Program-made: the position numbers and the translations under genes
The notes under the pieces: generated by a model
What the model was told of the DNA's origin: nothing
Databases searched by the model: none
The model's input: only the letters and a program-made list of their open reading frames with translations
Part shown: in pieces, positions 44,320 to 52,983 of the stretch
Position numbering within the stretch: the stretch's first letter is position 1
Layout of the letters: each line of letters opens with the position of its first letter
From: Paraburkholderia sp. C35
GTDB lineage: Bacteria > Pseudomonadota > Gammaproteobacteria > Burkholderiales > Burkholderiaceae
Direction: 5' to 3'
Length of the DNA stretch: 64,000 nt
Assembly (NCBI RefSeq): GCF_003121405.1
Contig: NZ_QBUY01000028.1
Location: 1 to 64,000, forward strand

Positions 44320-45558
44320 TCAGCGCGCGGCGCCGTTCTGTTCGAGATAAGCCTTCAGACGCTCGACGCCCGCATCGAGCCGCGCCGTATCGCATGCGTA
44401 GCACCAGCGCACGAAGCCTTCGCCTTCCGGTCCGAACGCGCTACCCGGCGCCAGCCCGAGCCGCGCGTCGCGCACCAGCGCCTTGCACAGATCGAGACTG
44501 CGATCGGCACCCGGCAACGAGAAGAACACATACATCGCGCCCGGCGGCGCCTTCACATCGACGCCCGGCACCGTCGACAGCGCCCGCACCAGATGATCAC
44601 GCGAAGCCTGCAGATCGGCGACCAGATCGCGCGTGAACTGCGCGCCCTGCTCAATCGCCGCGATGCCCGCCTGCTGCACGAAGGCCGGCGAACACGACGT
44701 GTTGTATTCGACCAGTTTGCCGAGATCATCCATCAGCGAGGCGGGCGCGACGATCCAGCCGAGCCGCCAGCCCGTCATCAGCCACGCCTTCGAGAACGAA
44801 TTCACGCAGATCACCCGTTCGTCGCGCGCGGCGAGATCGAGGAACGACGGCGCGCTTTCGCCCGCTTCGCCGGCGTAATAGAGACGCTCGTAGACTTCGT
44901 CGGCGACGATCCAGATGCCGTGGCGCCGGCAATGCGCGAGCACGGCACGCTGCTCGTCGCGGCTCATCACCCAGCCGGTCGGATTGTTCGGCGAGTTCAG
45001 CATCAGCAGCTTCGTGTCGGGCGTCAGCGCGGCGAGCAACCGTTCCAGATCGAGCTGCCAGCCGTTTGCACCATAAACGAGCGAGACGGTCTCAACGTGT
45101 GCGCCGAGGATCTTCGGAATCTCGACGAGGTTCGGCCACAGCGGTGTCACGGCCACCACGCGATCGCCCGCGCCGACCACCAGCTGCGCCGCCAGCATCA
45201 GCGCGTTGACGCCCGCGCTCGTCACGGCGACATGGTCGGCCGACGTCGGGCCGTGCAGCGCGCTCACGTAACGGGCGAGCGTCTCGCGCAACGGTGCGAT
45301 GCCGAGGTTATGCGTATAGAAGGTCGCCCCGGAAGCCAGTGCCGCGCTTGCCGCATCGCGGATAAACGGCGGCGTCACGCGGTCGGATTCGCCGAACCAG
45401 AACGGCAACACGTCCGGCAGGCCGAAGCCCGCGTTCGCCACCTCGCGGATCTGCGACGGGCGCAGTGCACGCACGGCCGCCCGGGCGTCGGGTTTCGCAG
45501 GGAGCGCCGCTTCCGGGATCCGGGAGGTCTGTGACTGGGGCAAGTCCGATTCGCGCAT
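44320..45558 (-). CDS. class I/II PLP-dependent aminotransferase
   Basis: This 412-residue enzyme belongs to the aspartate aminotransferase fold type I. The PLP lysine lies in VNSFSKAWLMTGWRLGW near residue 255. Supporting motifs are LLMLNSPNNPTGWVMS, IVADEVYERLYY and RWCYACDT near the end. The substrate cannot be fixed from sequence. The gene lies about 100 bp downstream of a LysR gene on the same strand and may be under its control. Confidence 0.88.
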   Translation of the reverse strand: MRESDLPQSQTSRIPEAALPAKPDARAAVRALRPSQIREVANAGFGLPDVLPFWFGESDRVTPPFIRDAASAALASGATFYTHNLGIAPLRETLARYVSALHGPTSADHVAVTSAGVNALMLAAQLVVGAGDRVVAVTPLWPNLVEIPKILGAHVETVSLVYGANGWQLDLERLLAALTPDTKLLMLNSPNNPTGWVMSRDEQRAVLAHCRRHGIWIVADEVYERLYYAGEAGESAPSFLDLAARDERVICVNSFSKAWLMTGWRLGWIVAPASLMDDLGKLVEYNTSCSPAFVQQAGIAAIEQGAQFTRDLVADLQASRDHLVRALSTVPGVDVKAPPGAMYVFFSLPGADRSLDLCKALVRDARLGLAPGSAFGPEGEGFVRWCYACDTARLDAGVERLKAYLEQNGAAR

Positions 45559-45656
45559 CGAGAATTCCAGCGGGTCTGTCGAAAACCGCGAGTGTAACGT
45601 GTCCCGAAATACGGACGGCGCGAATCCGGCAAGACAACTGGATGTTCAAGACGGAG

Positions 45657-46559
45657 TCAGCGCAGATCTTCCGTCCGGCGCGGCACCTGATGAATCAGAT
45701 GCCAGACGGCATCGGCGGCGGGCGATAGCGAGCGGTCGCGCCGCCGCACCAGTTCGACCGTCCGCTCCGCGCGCGGCACCAGCGGCCGCGCTTCCAGCGA
45801 CGAGCCCGCCGGCAACGGCAACGCCAGCCACGGCAGCACGCTCACGCCGACGCCCGCCTGCACAAGCCCGAACACCGTCGATGGATGGCCGAGTTCCTGC
45901 ACGATATTGGCGCTTACGCTGTGCGCTTCTAGTGCAGCGTCGATGATCGGCCGGCTGCCCGACGCGTGATCGAGCATCACGAGGCGTTCGCCGTCCAGGT
46001 CATGCCACGCGATCTCGGCGTGCGACGCGAGCGGATGGTCGTCCCGGGAAACGAGACAGAACGAGTCTGTCATCAGCGGCTCGGTGAACAGATCGTCGGC
46101 GGTGAGCGGGCCGATCACCACGCCGAAATCCACCTCACCCGACTTCACCTTGCGCACCACGTCGCTTTGCACGTCGTCGCGCAGGCCGAGCGTGATGTAC
46201 GGAAACTGCGTGCCGCACGCGGCGACGATCGTCGGCATCAACCGGCACGCGATGGTCGGACTGGCCGCGACCATCACGCGGCCGCGCCGCTGCTCGCCGA
46301 TTTCGCGGATCTCGCGCAGCGCGTCGTCGAGATCGGTCAGCAGGCGCGACACGCTCGCGACCAGATTGCCGCCGACATCCGTCAGCTGCACTTCACGCGT
46401 GGTTCGGTCGATCAGTTTCAGCCCGATCTCCGCCTCCAGTTCGCGCACGCAGCGGCTGACAGCGGACTGCGTCAGCCCGATTTCGCTCCCCGCGCGACTG
46501 AAACTCTGAAGTCGCGCAACTTCGATGAAGACGCGCAGTTGGCGCAGCGTCACATTCAT
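45657..46559 (-). CDS. LysR-family transcriptional regulator
   Basis: This gene encodes 300 residues. The N-terminal winged helix-turn-helix (LRQLRVFIEVARLQSFSRAG, then LTQSAVSRCVRELEAEIGLK) and the effector-binding domain with a periplasmic-binding-protein fold (VMVAASPTIACRLMPTIVAA, then DFGVVIGPL) are clear. A T-N11-A palindrome with arms ATTCAT/ATGAAT (46554-46576) overlaps its own start and Shine-Dalgarno region, suggesting autorepression. The target is unknown; the aminotransferase gene downstream is a candidate. Confidence 0.9.
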   Translation of the reverse strand: MNVTLRQLRVFIEVARLQSFSRAGSEIGLTQSAVSRCVRELEAEIGLKLIDRTTREVQLTDVGGNLVASVSRLLTDLDDALREIREIGEQRRGRVMVAASPTIACRLMPTIVAACGTQFPYITLGLRDDVQSDVVRKVKSGEVDFGVVIGPLTADDLFTEPLMTDSFCLVSRDDHPLASHAEIAWHDLDGERLVMLDHASGSRPIIDAALEAHSVSANIVQELGHPSTVFGLVQAGVGVSVLPWLALPLPAGSSLEARPLVPRAERTVELVRRRDRSLSPAADAVWHLIHQVPRRTEDLR

Positions 46560-46576
46560 CCTTTCCCCTCATGAAT
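46554..46576. promoter_or_regulatory. LysR-type T-N11-A box over the regulator's own start
   Basis: The arms ATTCAT and ATGAAT are separated by exactly 11 bases. The left arm contains the start codon and the spacer holds the ribosome binding site of the LysR gene. Confidence 0.4.
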
Positions 46577-46975
46577 GATGTCGTTTGATGCAGATTTTAT
46601 GTCGTGTGACGCGCCCGCGCATCATTTCACCTGCTTCGCTGCAATGCAGCAAAAAGGCGCGAACGCACGCGGGACGGGCCTGATTGCACAAGATTGGTGA
46701 TTGTCCCGATTTGCGCGATGACTTTTTTGGATTCTCATACGGGCCAGGCTAACGCCCGTAACGGCTTGATGTGGCGGGGCTTCGAGGCGATTAGGTGAAA
46801 GGTGGCACGCTTCGTGCATTTACCCTTGCACAAGAGTCGGCGCCGATTCGGACTGGTGAAAAAACGGTTCGCTAGGCATAGGCCGGCTCTCCGCCGGCGC
46901 CCGATATGGAATCGGGCGCATGAAGAGTGCGCAGCGCGGGGCAGCGCACCGGAGTTAGCTTCGCTGAGGTGAAAC
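46577..46975. other. intergenic region, nothing recognised
   Basis: About 400 bp between the LysR gene and the DUF4096 gene. It should contain both outward promoters. I see no gene, terminator with U-tract or clear repeat in it. Confidence 0.45.
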
Positions 46976-47377
46976 ATGATGGTGTTCGACGATTTGAGAG
47001 ACAACGAGTGGGCGCTGGTAGAGGCGTTGTTCTGTGCGGAGCCGGCACGGAGCGAACGCCGTGGTCGACCACGCGTCGAAGCTCGCGCGGTAGTCAACGC
47101 CGTGTTGTGGGTGCTGTCCACGGGCGAAGGCTGGTCCACGTTGCCGGGCCGTTATCCGTCGCCGCCGCCGTGCCGTCGCCGTTTCGACGAATGGCAGGCC
47201 GATGGCACGCTGGCGGAAATCGGGAAGCGGCTGGGCACGAGCGGCCGTGAGATTTCGCTGCGCGGACGCATTGGTGCAACGGCTGCGAAGCCGCCCGCAC
47301 CGCCGAGCCGCGACCGCCTGCGCGGCGCGTTCTGGACCAATCCGGAATCGTGGCGCGCGCCCGTCAAGATGGCCTGA
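46976..47377 (+). CDS. stand-alone DUF4096 protein (transposase N-domain-like)
   Basis: This gene encodes 133 residues from the ATG at 46976 with GAGGTG upstream. The N-terminal about 80 residues match the DUF4096 domain of IS5-type transposases (LRDNEWALVEALFC, RRGRPRVEARAVVNAVLWVL, GWSTLPGRYP, CRRRFDEWQADGTL). The rest is a short basic Pro/Ala-rich tail. There is no DDE domain and no flanking inverted repeat, so this is not an active IS but a domesticated or stand-alone DNA-binding-type protein. It shares the layout of the gene split by the island at 5321/19345. Confidence 0.75.
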   Translation: MMVFDDLRDNEWALVEALFCAEPARSERRGRPRVEARAVVNAVLWVLSTGEGWSTLPGRYPSPPPCRRRFDEWQADGTLAEIGKRLGTSGREISLRGRIGATAAKPPAPPSRDRLRGAFWTNPESWRAPVKMA

Positions 47378-47860
47378 TCCAGCTTTTCACGCTTCCGGGC
47401 GCCGATGGGCGCCCGGCGCGTTTCTGCGCTGGCGCTGTCCGGCACGCTCCCTTTTCGAACTGAAGTTGCGTCGACGCGGCGTCGATTCCACTCGCGGGAT
47501 CGAATGCGTTCGGGTGTTCGACAACGGAGTGTTACGCCGCGTATCGACGGTGACGTTACCCGTCTGTACCCGGCTGAGGATTTTTCCGCCGGTTACAGCG
47601 CTGGTGCGCCCTGCTTCGTCAGGTACGAATTCCTTTGCTAGAGGCGCGCCGTCTCGTACGACGCACATCGCCTGCCGGCTGCCGCGCCGGCTCCGCCGAC
47701 GCCTCTTCCGCACGCACACGCTCTCGCTCACCCGATACGCATATCGCAGGTGATGAGACGAAACATCCATTTACTTTTATTTACAGCACGCTTTCGCGGT
47801 GCGGCATACCGTACGAGTATGCAAACAAGTGCGTCCCGGCCGGATTGCCGGGAATCGATC
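47378..47860. other. intergenic region, no convincing gene
   Basis: About 480 bp between the DUF4096 gene and the next small secreted protein. Open frames exist on both strands but have atypical composition and no ribosome binding sites. An AT-rich stretch near 47770-47790 may carry the downstream promoter. Confidence 0.4.
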
Positions 47861-48130
47861 ATGAGGCCAATGTCACTGCGCGTCTGCGGCCTGGTCATCG
47901 CCATGCTGGCCGCGACGGCATCTGCGCAGCAGCGCTCGCAAGGCTGGAACTGGCGGCCGGAGCAACCGGCTACGTTGCAGGCCTGGCAGCAGGCTGACGC
48001 GCGCAATCAGAACTTCACGCCGCCGACGCCGCGCGGCGATTTGCGCGGCGATATCGCCAGCAATGTGCGCGCGCGTCCCGATGGTCAGCGAGAGGAAGGA
48101 CAGCCTCGACGCGGGCCGGCCGCGCATTGA
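47861..48130 (+). CDS. small secreted or periplasmic protein
   Basis: This gene encodes 89 residues from the ATG at 47861 (MRPMSLRVCGLVIAMLAATA), with GGGAA upstream; an ATG at 47819 is in frame but would bury the signal peptide. Cleavage is likely after TASAQ. The mature part is Arg/Gln/Trp/Pro-rich without known motifs. It is followed by a terminator at 48335. Confidence 0.6.
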   Translation: MRPMSLRVCGLVIAMLAATASAQQRSQGWNWRPEQPATLQAWQQADARNQNFTPPTPRGDLRGDIASNVRARPDGQREEGQPRRGPAAH

Positions 48131-48334
48131 GACGGAAAGGGAGACCTCCTCATCTGTGCGTGCATTGATCTGCGCACTGACGTGATCAGGCAACGCTTTG
48201 GGCTGGTAGTCCGTCTGCCGCAGGCAGAGTCGGCAACGCCGTCATACGAAGATGTGCGAAATCGGGAACCACCTGAGATGTCGCCAGTCTCACCAATGCC
48301 ATTAAGCACAGCGTGGCAGAAGTAATTCCGGTAT

Positions 48335-48365
48335 GCCCGTATCCTCGTGATACGGGCTTTTTTTT
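48335..48365 (+). terminator. intrinsic terminator
   Basis: The 9-bp stem GCCCGTATC/GATACGGGC with a 5-nt loop is followed by eight T residues. It lies 205 bp after the small secreted protein gene on the same strand. Confidence 0.8.
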
Positions 48366-48537
48366 GGAAGTAGCTGAGTTGATCAGGTGATGGTCCGCAA
48401 AAGCGTAACCCAAAGACTGACGGAACAAAGCCAGGGAATCAGCGGCGACATGCCCTCGACGCGCCATGAGGCGCGCTTCCGACGCGCTGACGCTGTTCTC
48501 GCGTGCGCGTGTCCTGCATCCTGCAAAGCGCCGCCGC

Positions 48538-48852
48538 CTAGACGGCAGCCGCCCTCTCTCCGGCGACTGCGCCGGCAAAAACGTATTCACGCATACGGCG
48601 CGCGTCCCAATCGAGTGAACGCTCGTCGCGTGCAAGCCGCGCAAACTCAGCGCGGCCGCGTTCGGTCAGCACCGCAATGTCCACAGGAGCATGGAAACCC
48701 GGCGCGGGAGCCACCGTCCGTTGCCGAACGGTGTCCATCATGCCAAGCGAACGCAGATATTGGAAAACGCCAGGGCGCTTTGCCCACGGCACCTGACGGT
48801 ATTGCGCCCGTCGCAGCGCCTCGAGTACTGCTTCGTTGGAATAAGCGGTCAT
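48538..48852 (-). CDS. hypothetical protein
   Basis: This gene encodes 104 residues (MTAYSNEAVLEALRRAQYRQ at the start). The segment VFQYLRSLGMMDTVRQRT followed by ALTERGRAEF-like VLTERGRAEFARLARDE reads like a small winged-helix domain of the PadR/MarR style, but no family can be named with confidence. It is a single gene on the minus strand, convergent with the terminator at 48335. Confidence 0.6.
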   Translation of the reverse strand: MTAYSNEAVLEALRRAQYRQVPWAKRPGVFQYLRSLGMMDTVRQRTVAPAPGFHAPVDIAVLTERGRAEFARLARDERSLDWDARRMREYVFAGAVAGERAAAV

Positions 48853-49048
48853 CTCACTTCTTTCTTAAAGTGCAGCCATGACTTATTTGTTCGCGACACA
48901 ATGGCGCGTCAGCTGACGCGCGCACGACGAAAAGCGGCGCTATTACGCCCGATCCGCCAATGCGGCCATTGGCCGCCGTTTATTTCGGCCCCCGTGCGAA
49001 CGCTGTGCTAGCGTTCTGCTTCCTGCTCGCGGCGATGCGACCAAGTCG

Positions 49049-49831
49049 GTGCGATGGTCCGCGCGCGGAAATGTCCGAATACCATACGTTACCCCAATAA
49101 AATTGATTCTCTTCACTTTATTGCTGCTTTTTTTTGCAGCTTTTATGCTGCTGCGCAGCGCCCGCACGCTGATCGGCGCAACGGCCATCGTGGTTTTCTG
49201 GGCGCTCGGCGCGGGCTGGCTCGCCCAACCTCTGCTCGATCTCGCCCAACGCGGTGCGCCGCCCGCGGGCCAGACGGTTGCTCCCGCAACGTACGCCCCG
49301 CACACGGCCATCGTGATGCTCGGCACGGGCACGATTCATCGCGACGGCAAGCTGGTGCCGCCCAAAGACGCGATCGCACGCATCGTCAAGAGCGCCGATC
49401 TGTATGCGCGCTGCAAGGCCGTCAGCCCGGTGTGCCACGTGATCGTCAGCGGCGGCAATCCACAAGACCACGAGGCGACGGAAGCCGACACCTACCTGCC
49501 CTATCTGCTGCGCGAAAGCGTGCCGCGCGACGACATCATCCTCGAGAACAGCAGCCTCACGACGTACCAGAATGCCCGCAACGTCGCGACCATTCTGCCC
49601 GACGGATATTACGGTTCGTTGATGCTCGTCACATCGGCCTATCAGATGCCGCGGGCGCTGCTCAACTTTCACCGCTTTGGCATGCAGCCCTTGCCCATCG
49701 TGTCGAATACGCGCGAGGCAAGGCGCGGACTGCTGCCCCGCCGCGAAAATTTCTTCGACGCCGAGATCTCGCTGCATGAACTGATCGGCATCATGCAATT
49801 TCATGTCTATCGCCAGATCGGCTGGTTCTGA
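49049..49831 (+). CDS. YdcF family membrane-anchored protein (DUF218)
   Basis: This gene encodes up to 260 residues. An N-terminal hydrophobic hairpin (LILFTLLLLFFAAFMLL, then IGATAIVVFWALGAGWLA) is followed by a DUF218 domain with AIVMLGTGTI, VIVSGGNPQ, VPRDDIILENSSLTTYQNA and LMLVTSAYQMPRALLNF. The family binds nucleotide-like ligands and is linked to envelope metabolism, without a settled activity. The frame opens with GTG at 49049 and has no ATG before the TM region, so the start is uncertain. Confidence 0.85.
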   Translation: MRWSARGNVRIPYVTPIKLILFTLLLLFFAAFMLLRSARTLIGATAIVVFWALGAGWLAQPLLDLAQRGAPPAGQTVAPATYAPHTAIVMLGTGTIHRDGKLVPPKDAIARIVKSADLYARCKAVSPVCHVIVSGGNPQDHEATEADTYLPYLLRESVPRDDIILENSSLTTYQNARNVATILPDGYYGSLMLVTSAYQMPRALLNFHRFGMQPLPIVSNTREARRGLLPRRENFFDAEISLHELIGIMQFHVYRQIGWF

Positions 49832-50035
49832 TCCATACGACGCACTTCGCAAGTTGCTTAGCTATCCGATGAATTGTGATGAATTGCGATTGGTTCAGAG
49901 CCGCTTGCTGACAGGTGCACGTCATATACGCGCGGGAAAATCTGACTTGTCGGGTCCGACGCCGCGAATTATCGCGGTATGAATCCGATGCGCGACGGCT
50001 TCTACGGTGCGGCTTCGCGCCCGCCATCCACGGAT

Positions 50036-50050
50036 GTAACCAGACGTAAC
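50036..50050 (+). promoter_or_regulatory. GTAAC-N5-GTAAC box
   Basis: A direct repeat with the geometry of a CpxR/OmpR-type box lies 118 bp before the start of a small secreted protein. An inverted GTTACA follows at 50064. The assignment is by spacing only. The 336-bp gap between YdcF and that gene holds nothing else recognisable. Confidence 0.35.
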
Positions 50051-50167
50051 TGTCTGTGAAATGTGTTACAGAAGCGCCGCTGGACTGAACATTGCTGGCT
50101 AGAATGCACTGTCGTTCCACTGGACAGGCCATACTCGGGTCCATAACCACTCTCTACGGAGGCAACG

Positions 50168-50401
50168 ATGAAGAAAGTGTCCCTGGCAATCCTGGTTTCC
50201 CTCTCGGCACTGACGGGCGCGGCTTACGCGCAGCAGGACCAAGGCATTCAGATGAGCACCGATCCCGCCAAGGCCGCCGATGTCGAACAGCGCGCGCAGG
50301 ATTTGCAAAACCGCCAGCAGGCCATGGAAAGCGCGCCTGCCGCGCCGATGAAGCATCACGGCAAGGGCATGCATCACAAGAAAGCGGCGCCTGCGCAGTA
50401 A
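50168..50401 (+). CDS. small secreted His/Lys-rich protein
   Basis: This gene encodes 77 residues. The ATG at 50168 has GGAGG upstream. A signal peptide (MKKVSLAILVSLSALTGAAY) is cleaved near AYAQQ. The mature part is a short helix (AADVEQRAQDLQNRQQAME) and a His/Lys-rich tail (KHHGKGMHHKKAA), which could bind metal. It is followed by a strong terminator and preceded by a two-component-type direct repeat. Confidence 0.7.
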   Translation: MKKVSLAILVSLSALTGAAYAQQDQGIQMSTDPAKAADVEQRAQDLQNRQQAMESAPAAPMKHHGKGMHHKKAAPAQ

Positions 50402-50475
50402 GCACGCCACGCGCCGGGCAGACTTGCATCACGCGCGCCGCTGCAGGCGTGACGTGCCGCGAAGCTGCAGATTGC

Positions 50476-50514
50476 AAAAAAGCCGAAGCCGTTTCACACG
50501 GCCTCGGCTTTTTT
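50476..50514 (+). terminator. intrinsic terminator
   Basis: A 10-bp stem with one mismatch (GCCGAAGCCG/CGGCCTCGGC), A6 before and T6 after; it ends the small secreted protein transcript and could work on both strands. Confidence 0.8.
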
Positions 50515-50697
50515 GTTGCGCGTGAACTGCGCAGAGCCACTCACACCACTACATTGGTGGCCTCACTCCGACGAATAGTCTGCGAATAGCCCGCGACCGC
50601 GCCGCCACGAAGCGCGTATCGACGTTATGCTAAAGTCGCGCACCGAAGAATCGACACGATTGACTAACCCGCGTGCGCCCCTGGTGCGGAGGACAGA

Positions 50698-50955
50698 ATG
50701 AGCAACATCCAGCTGGACATCGAATGGACTGAAGCAGCATCCCGCAAGATCGAAAAACTCATGCCGCGCGGCGGTCAGGAGGCGTACCTCGCGTTGCCGC
50801 CCGTCGAATGTCTGCCGATGGAAGGCGATGTGCTGTTCCTCGGGCCAGCCGGCAAGCAACAGCCGTTCATCGTCGCCGAGCGCCAGTATCACCACGACGG
50901 CGACGCCGACTGGACCATCATCCTGATCCTCGACGTGCCGCAGTCGACGCACTGA
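50698..50955 (+). CDS. small hypothetical protein
   Basis: This gene encodes 85 residues (MSNIQLDIEWTEAASRKIEK at the start). GGAGGA lies just upstream of the ATG. It is acidic with a beta-rich centre (CLPMEGDVLFLGPAGKQQPF) and a C-terminal strand (WTIILILDVP). No signal, TM segment or known motif is seen. It is a single gene with its own terminator. Confidence 0.65.
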   Translation: MSNIQLDIEWTEAASRKIEKLMPRGGQEAYLALPPVECLPMEGDVLFLGPAGKQQPFIVAERQYHHDGDADWTIILILDVPQSTH

Positions 50956-51008
50956 CCCACCGCCGCGTCGAACAGACGCCGGAGTCCGGCACAAGCGTCA
51001 CGACACAC

Positions 51009-51035
51009 AAGCCCGACAGCCTCGCTGCCGGGCTT
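51009..51035 (+). terminator. intrinsic terminator
   Basis: A stem AAGCCCG.CAGC/GCTG.CGGGCTT with one mismatch and a 3-nt loop, followed by a T-rich run. It lies 53 bp after the small hypothetical gene. Confidence 0.7.
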
Positions 51036-51071
51036 TGTTTTTTCGCTCTCGCCCGCCGGTGGTGCACGGCT

Positions 51072-51362
51072 TTACACGATCTTCGACACGACGCGCAGCT
51101 CCGACGATTCGATCAGGTCGGCCGATGCCTTTTTCAAGGCTGCGATATGCGCGGACTTCGCATGAATGGCGAGCGCTTCCTCACTTTCCCAACGCTCGAA
51201 AAACACAAAGCGGCGCGGCTCGTGCAGATCACGATGCAGGTCGTACTGCAACGCGCCCTGCTCCTGACGGGTCGGCCCGACGACCGCTTCGAGCGCCGCG
51301 CGCAATGCTTCTTCGTGTCCCGGCTTCGCCACCGAGATCGCCACTACCGCGATTTCCGACAT
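51072..51362 (-). CDS. putative quinol monooxygenase (ABM family)
   Basis: This gene encodes 96 residues with the antibiotic-biosynthesis-monooxygenase ferredoxin-like fold. The N-terminal strand is IAVVAISVAKPGHEEALRAA, then GALQYDLHRDLHEPRRFVFF and YERWESEEALAIHAKSAHI-like WESEEALAIHAKSAHI. Members oxidise quinols or related compounds without cofactor, or act as heme oxygenases; YgiN-type is the likeliest. It is a single minus-strand gene. Confidence 0.85.
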   Translation of the reverse strand: MSEIAVVAISVAKPGHEEALRAALEAVVGPTRQEQGALQYDLHRDLHEPRRFVFFERWESEEALAIHAKSAHIAALKKASADLIESSELRVVSKIV

Positions 51363-51677
51363 GCTTCACTCCACTTTTGACAAACCCGCAGCATAGCGCC
51401 GCTGCCATAAACACGCCGGCAATCTGCGCCAACTTAGAGACATCGGCGCGCAGACTCTTGTGCCCGTCTGTGATTACCCGAACATTCGAATAGCATATGA
51501 ACTGCTAGACTGATTTCGACGAATTGAGCTGCACAACTGAGCGGAGTCGCGTGTGAACGGCATCGATCCGATCGCCCTCAGACATGACCTCCATTGCGCC
51601 GATGTTGCGCATGCCTGCCGCCGGCATGTCGCTGCACACCGGCGAGCGCCGCACGCTGCATAGGACAATCTGCCGTC

Positions 51678-52952
51678 ATGACCAACGTCGACGATACGAC
51701 GCTCACTGGCCTTCTGCAGCACATGGTGCAGGACGAGGCGGGATGGTCTGCGCCCTGGCGAACCATCACGTTGCGCAGCGTCTTCCAGCCGGTCGTCTCC
51801 GTGACGCATCAGCGCATCGTCGGCTACGAAGCGCTGCTGCGCGCGTTCGACCCCGTCGGTCACCCAATCTCGCCTGCCGTGCTGTTTTCGGGCACCCGCT
51901 CGACGGCCGACGCGCGCGCGCTCGACCGTCTCGCGCGCTGCCTGCACGTCGCGAATTTCATGTCGCAAGGTATCGACACCGGCTGGCTGTTCCTGAACAC
52001 GCGTCCGCAGGTATTCGAAACGGGCTGGCCGCAACGTCCGTTCATCGATGAATTGTCGGATCACTTCGGACTGCCGCAGGAGCGCATCGTGTTCGAAGTG
52101 CTGGAGCAGCCGGCCGATGACGAATCGGCCGTCGCCAGCATGCTGGCCGCATCGCAGCCGCGCGAATTCCTGATCGCCATCGACGACTTCGGCACCGGCT
52201 TTTCGAACTTCGATCGCGTGTGGCGCTTCCGGCCCGACATCGTCAAGCTCGACCGGTCACTGGTGGCGCGCGCGGGCCGCCAGGACAACGACAATTCGCT
52301 GATCGGGCATCTGATCAACATGCTGCATCAGTCGGGCACGCTGGTGCTGGCCGAAGGCGTCGAAACGGAAGACGAACTGATGACGCTGATGCAGGCCGAT
52401 GTCGATTTCATCCAGGGTTACTGGTTCGGTCAGCCGAAAGGCTCGATCCAGACCGCGAGCGCGCGTGTGCCGGAATTGATCGAACAGATGTGGCAGCGAT
52501 TCGAGAGCTATGAGCGCACGCATTCGCGCTATCAGCGGCCTGGCTTCGAGGGCTTCACGGAAGCCGTGCTCGCGGGCGCCTCGCTTTACATGCAGACAGG
52601 CAACCTCGCCGAAGCGGCAAAACCCGTGTTCCTGTTGCCCGATGCACGCCGCGTGTTCGTGCTGAGCGATCGCGGTGAGCAACTGGAGCCTTCCATCACC
52701 GCCAGCGGCATGCCGTCGCCGCCCGCGCGGCTCGCGCCGCTGTTCCCCGACACCCGCAACAACTGGTCGCGGCGCGCGTACTTCAAGCATGCGCTGGCCG
52801 CGCCCGGACGCGTCGCGATGATGGGACCGCACTGTTCGCTGATGGATGGCCAGGATTGCTATACGGCTGCCGTCACCGTGCAGCGCGAGGGCGCGACGCA
52901 TGTGTTCTGCGTCGATTTCCTGCCGGAAGTGCGCAATCCGAGTCCCGTCTGA
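51678..52952 (+). CDS. EAL-domain cyclic-di-GMP phosphodiesterase
   Basis: This gene encodes 424 residues from the ATG at 51678. The EAL domain is at about 30-270: YEALLRA, LFLNTRP (Asn), VFEVLEQP (Glu), IAIDDFGTGFSNFDRV (two Asp), DIVKLDRSLV (Lys), VLAEGVETEDE and DFIQGYWFGQP (Gln). All catalytic residues for c-di-GMP hydrolysis are present, so it should be active. The C-terminal about 150 residues form a second, unassigned domain with no TM segment or GGDEF. The start is uncertain because the upstream open frame lacks a clear ribosome binding site. Confidence 0.88.
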   Translation: MTNVDDTTLTGLLQHMVQDEAGWSAPWRTITLRSVFQPVVSVTHQRIVGYEALLRAFDPVGHPISPAVLFSGTRSTADARALDRLARCLHVANFMSQGIDTGWLFLNTRPQVFETGWPQRPFIDELSDHFGLPQERIVFEVLEQPADDESAVASMLAASQPREFLIAIDDFGTGFSNFDRVWRFRPDIVKLDRSLVARAGRQDNDNSLIGHLINMLHQSGTLVLAEGVETEDELMTLMQADVDFIQGYWFGQPKGSIQTASARVPELIEQMWQRFESYERTHSRYQRPGFEGFTEAVLAGASLYMQTGNLAEAAKPVFLLPDARRVFVLSDRGEQLEPSITASGMPSPPARLAPLFPDTRNNWSRRAYFKHALAAPGRVAMMGPHCSLMDGQDCYTAAVTVQREGATHVFCVDFLPEVRNPSPV

Positions 52953-52983
52953 GCGGCACGGTTTCGGCGTGCACGCGGCTCGC

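Noticed and set aside
46622..46975. possible small genes between LysR and DUF4096 genes
   Set aside because: Frames exist on the minus strand but are atypical, lack ribosome binding sites and overlap expected promoter sequence.
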